DNA of 5,464 nt from Actinomycetota bacterium (lineage in GTDB: Bacteria > Actinomycetota > Actinomycetes > Mycobacteriales > Mycobacteriaceae): NCBI GenBank assembly GCA_005789055.1, contig SYAA01000026.1, positions 1 through 5,464 on the forward strand, written 5' to 3'. Shown one piece after another: positions 5,341-5,464 of the stretch. The stretch's first letter is position 1. Each line of letters begins with the position of its first letter. The notes below the pieces were generated by a model. That model had not been told where the DNA came from. It saw only the letters and a list, made by a program, of their open reading frames with translations, and ran no database searches. A program made the translations under genes and the position numbers.

Positions 5341-5464
5341 TACCGCTCGGCGCGCTGGTAGGCGGTGACGACAGCTGCGCCACCCAGTCCGATGTTGTGT
5401 TGCAGGGCGGCGGTGACGTTGTCCACCTGCCGAGCATCGGAGGTACCGCGTAGCTGCCAGGTCA
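5340..5464 (-). CDS. SCP-x/Ltp-type thiolase (lipid-transfer protein family), C-terminal end only
   Basis: Minus-strand reading gives 40 residues and a TAG stop; the rest lies beyond the right edge. The segment [18 protein letters not shown] is the characteristic C-terminal block of SCP-x-type thiolases (mycobacterial Ltp proteins, animal SCP2 thiolase), preceded by a WQLRG stretch also typical of that family. Members cleave 3-ketoacyl-CoA thioesters in lipid or sterol side-chain degradation, although some Ltp proteins are aldolases or lack activity. The catalytic cysteines are outside the window. It converges with the ligase gene with 10 bases between stops, so the two are not co-transcribed. 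Confidence 0.85.
   Translation of the reverse strand, partial: TWQLRGTSDARQVDNVTAALQHNIGLGGAAVVTAYQRAER

Overview
The window looks like chromosome from a mycobacterium or a close relative (Mycobacterium/Mycolicibacterium type). It is GC-rich, uses GTG as well as ATG starts, and carries mycobacterial-style families: an AlkK/FadD-type acyl-CoA ligase, an SCP-x/Ltp-type thiolase, an MpaB/DUF2236 oxygenase, a soluble cytochrome P450 and a small secreted cysteine-pair protein. The genus is inferred from family content; no rRNA or species marker is present.

Layout: (1) 1-621, minus strand, N-terminal half of a cytochrome P450, cut by the left edge. (2) 622-758, a divergent promoter region containing the perfect palindrome TTACAGCTGTAA. 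(3) 759-1763, plus strand, an MpaB-family (DUF2236) oxygenase. (4) 1764-2150, a 387-base gap. Its first part holds nothing recognisable. Its last 120 bases hold a likely ECF-sigma promoter and a structured leader with two hairpins that can also pair with each other. (5) 2151-3203, plus strand, a seven-bladed YncE/YVTN-type beta-propeller. (6) 3207-3530, minus strand, a small secreted protein, ending 3 bases from the propeller gene. (7) 3531-3700, a divergent promoter region. (8) 3701-5329, plus strand, an acyl-CoA ligase with its motifs intact. (9) 5340-5464, minus strand, the C-terminal end of an SCP-x/Ltp-type thiolase, convergent with the ligase and 10 bases from it.

How the genes may fit together: the P450 and the MpaB-type protein are both predicted haem oxygenases and share a divergent control region. 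The ligase and thiolase would catalyse the entry and exit steps of beta-oxidation-like chain shortening. A lipid or isoprenoid catabolic neighbourhood is therefore reasonable, but it is inference because no substrate can be read from the sequence. The propeller and the secreted protein sit between these pairs. The propeller's upstream region looks stress-regulated, which resembles what is known for the M. tuberculosis beta-propeller gene Rv1057.

Most of the window is ordinary accessory metabolism. The least ordinary parts are the propeller leader (ECF-type promoter, tandem and direct repeats, attenuator-like fold), the palindrome between the two oxygenase genes, and a non-standard motif in the MpaB-type protein. 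I see no mobile element, CRISPR array, tRNA or rRNA.
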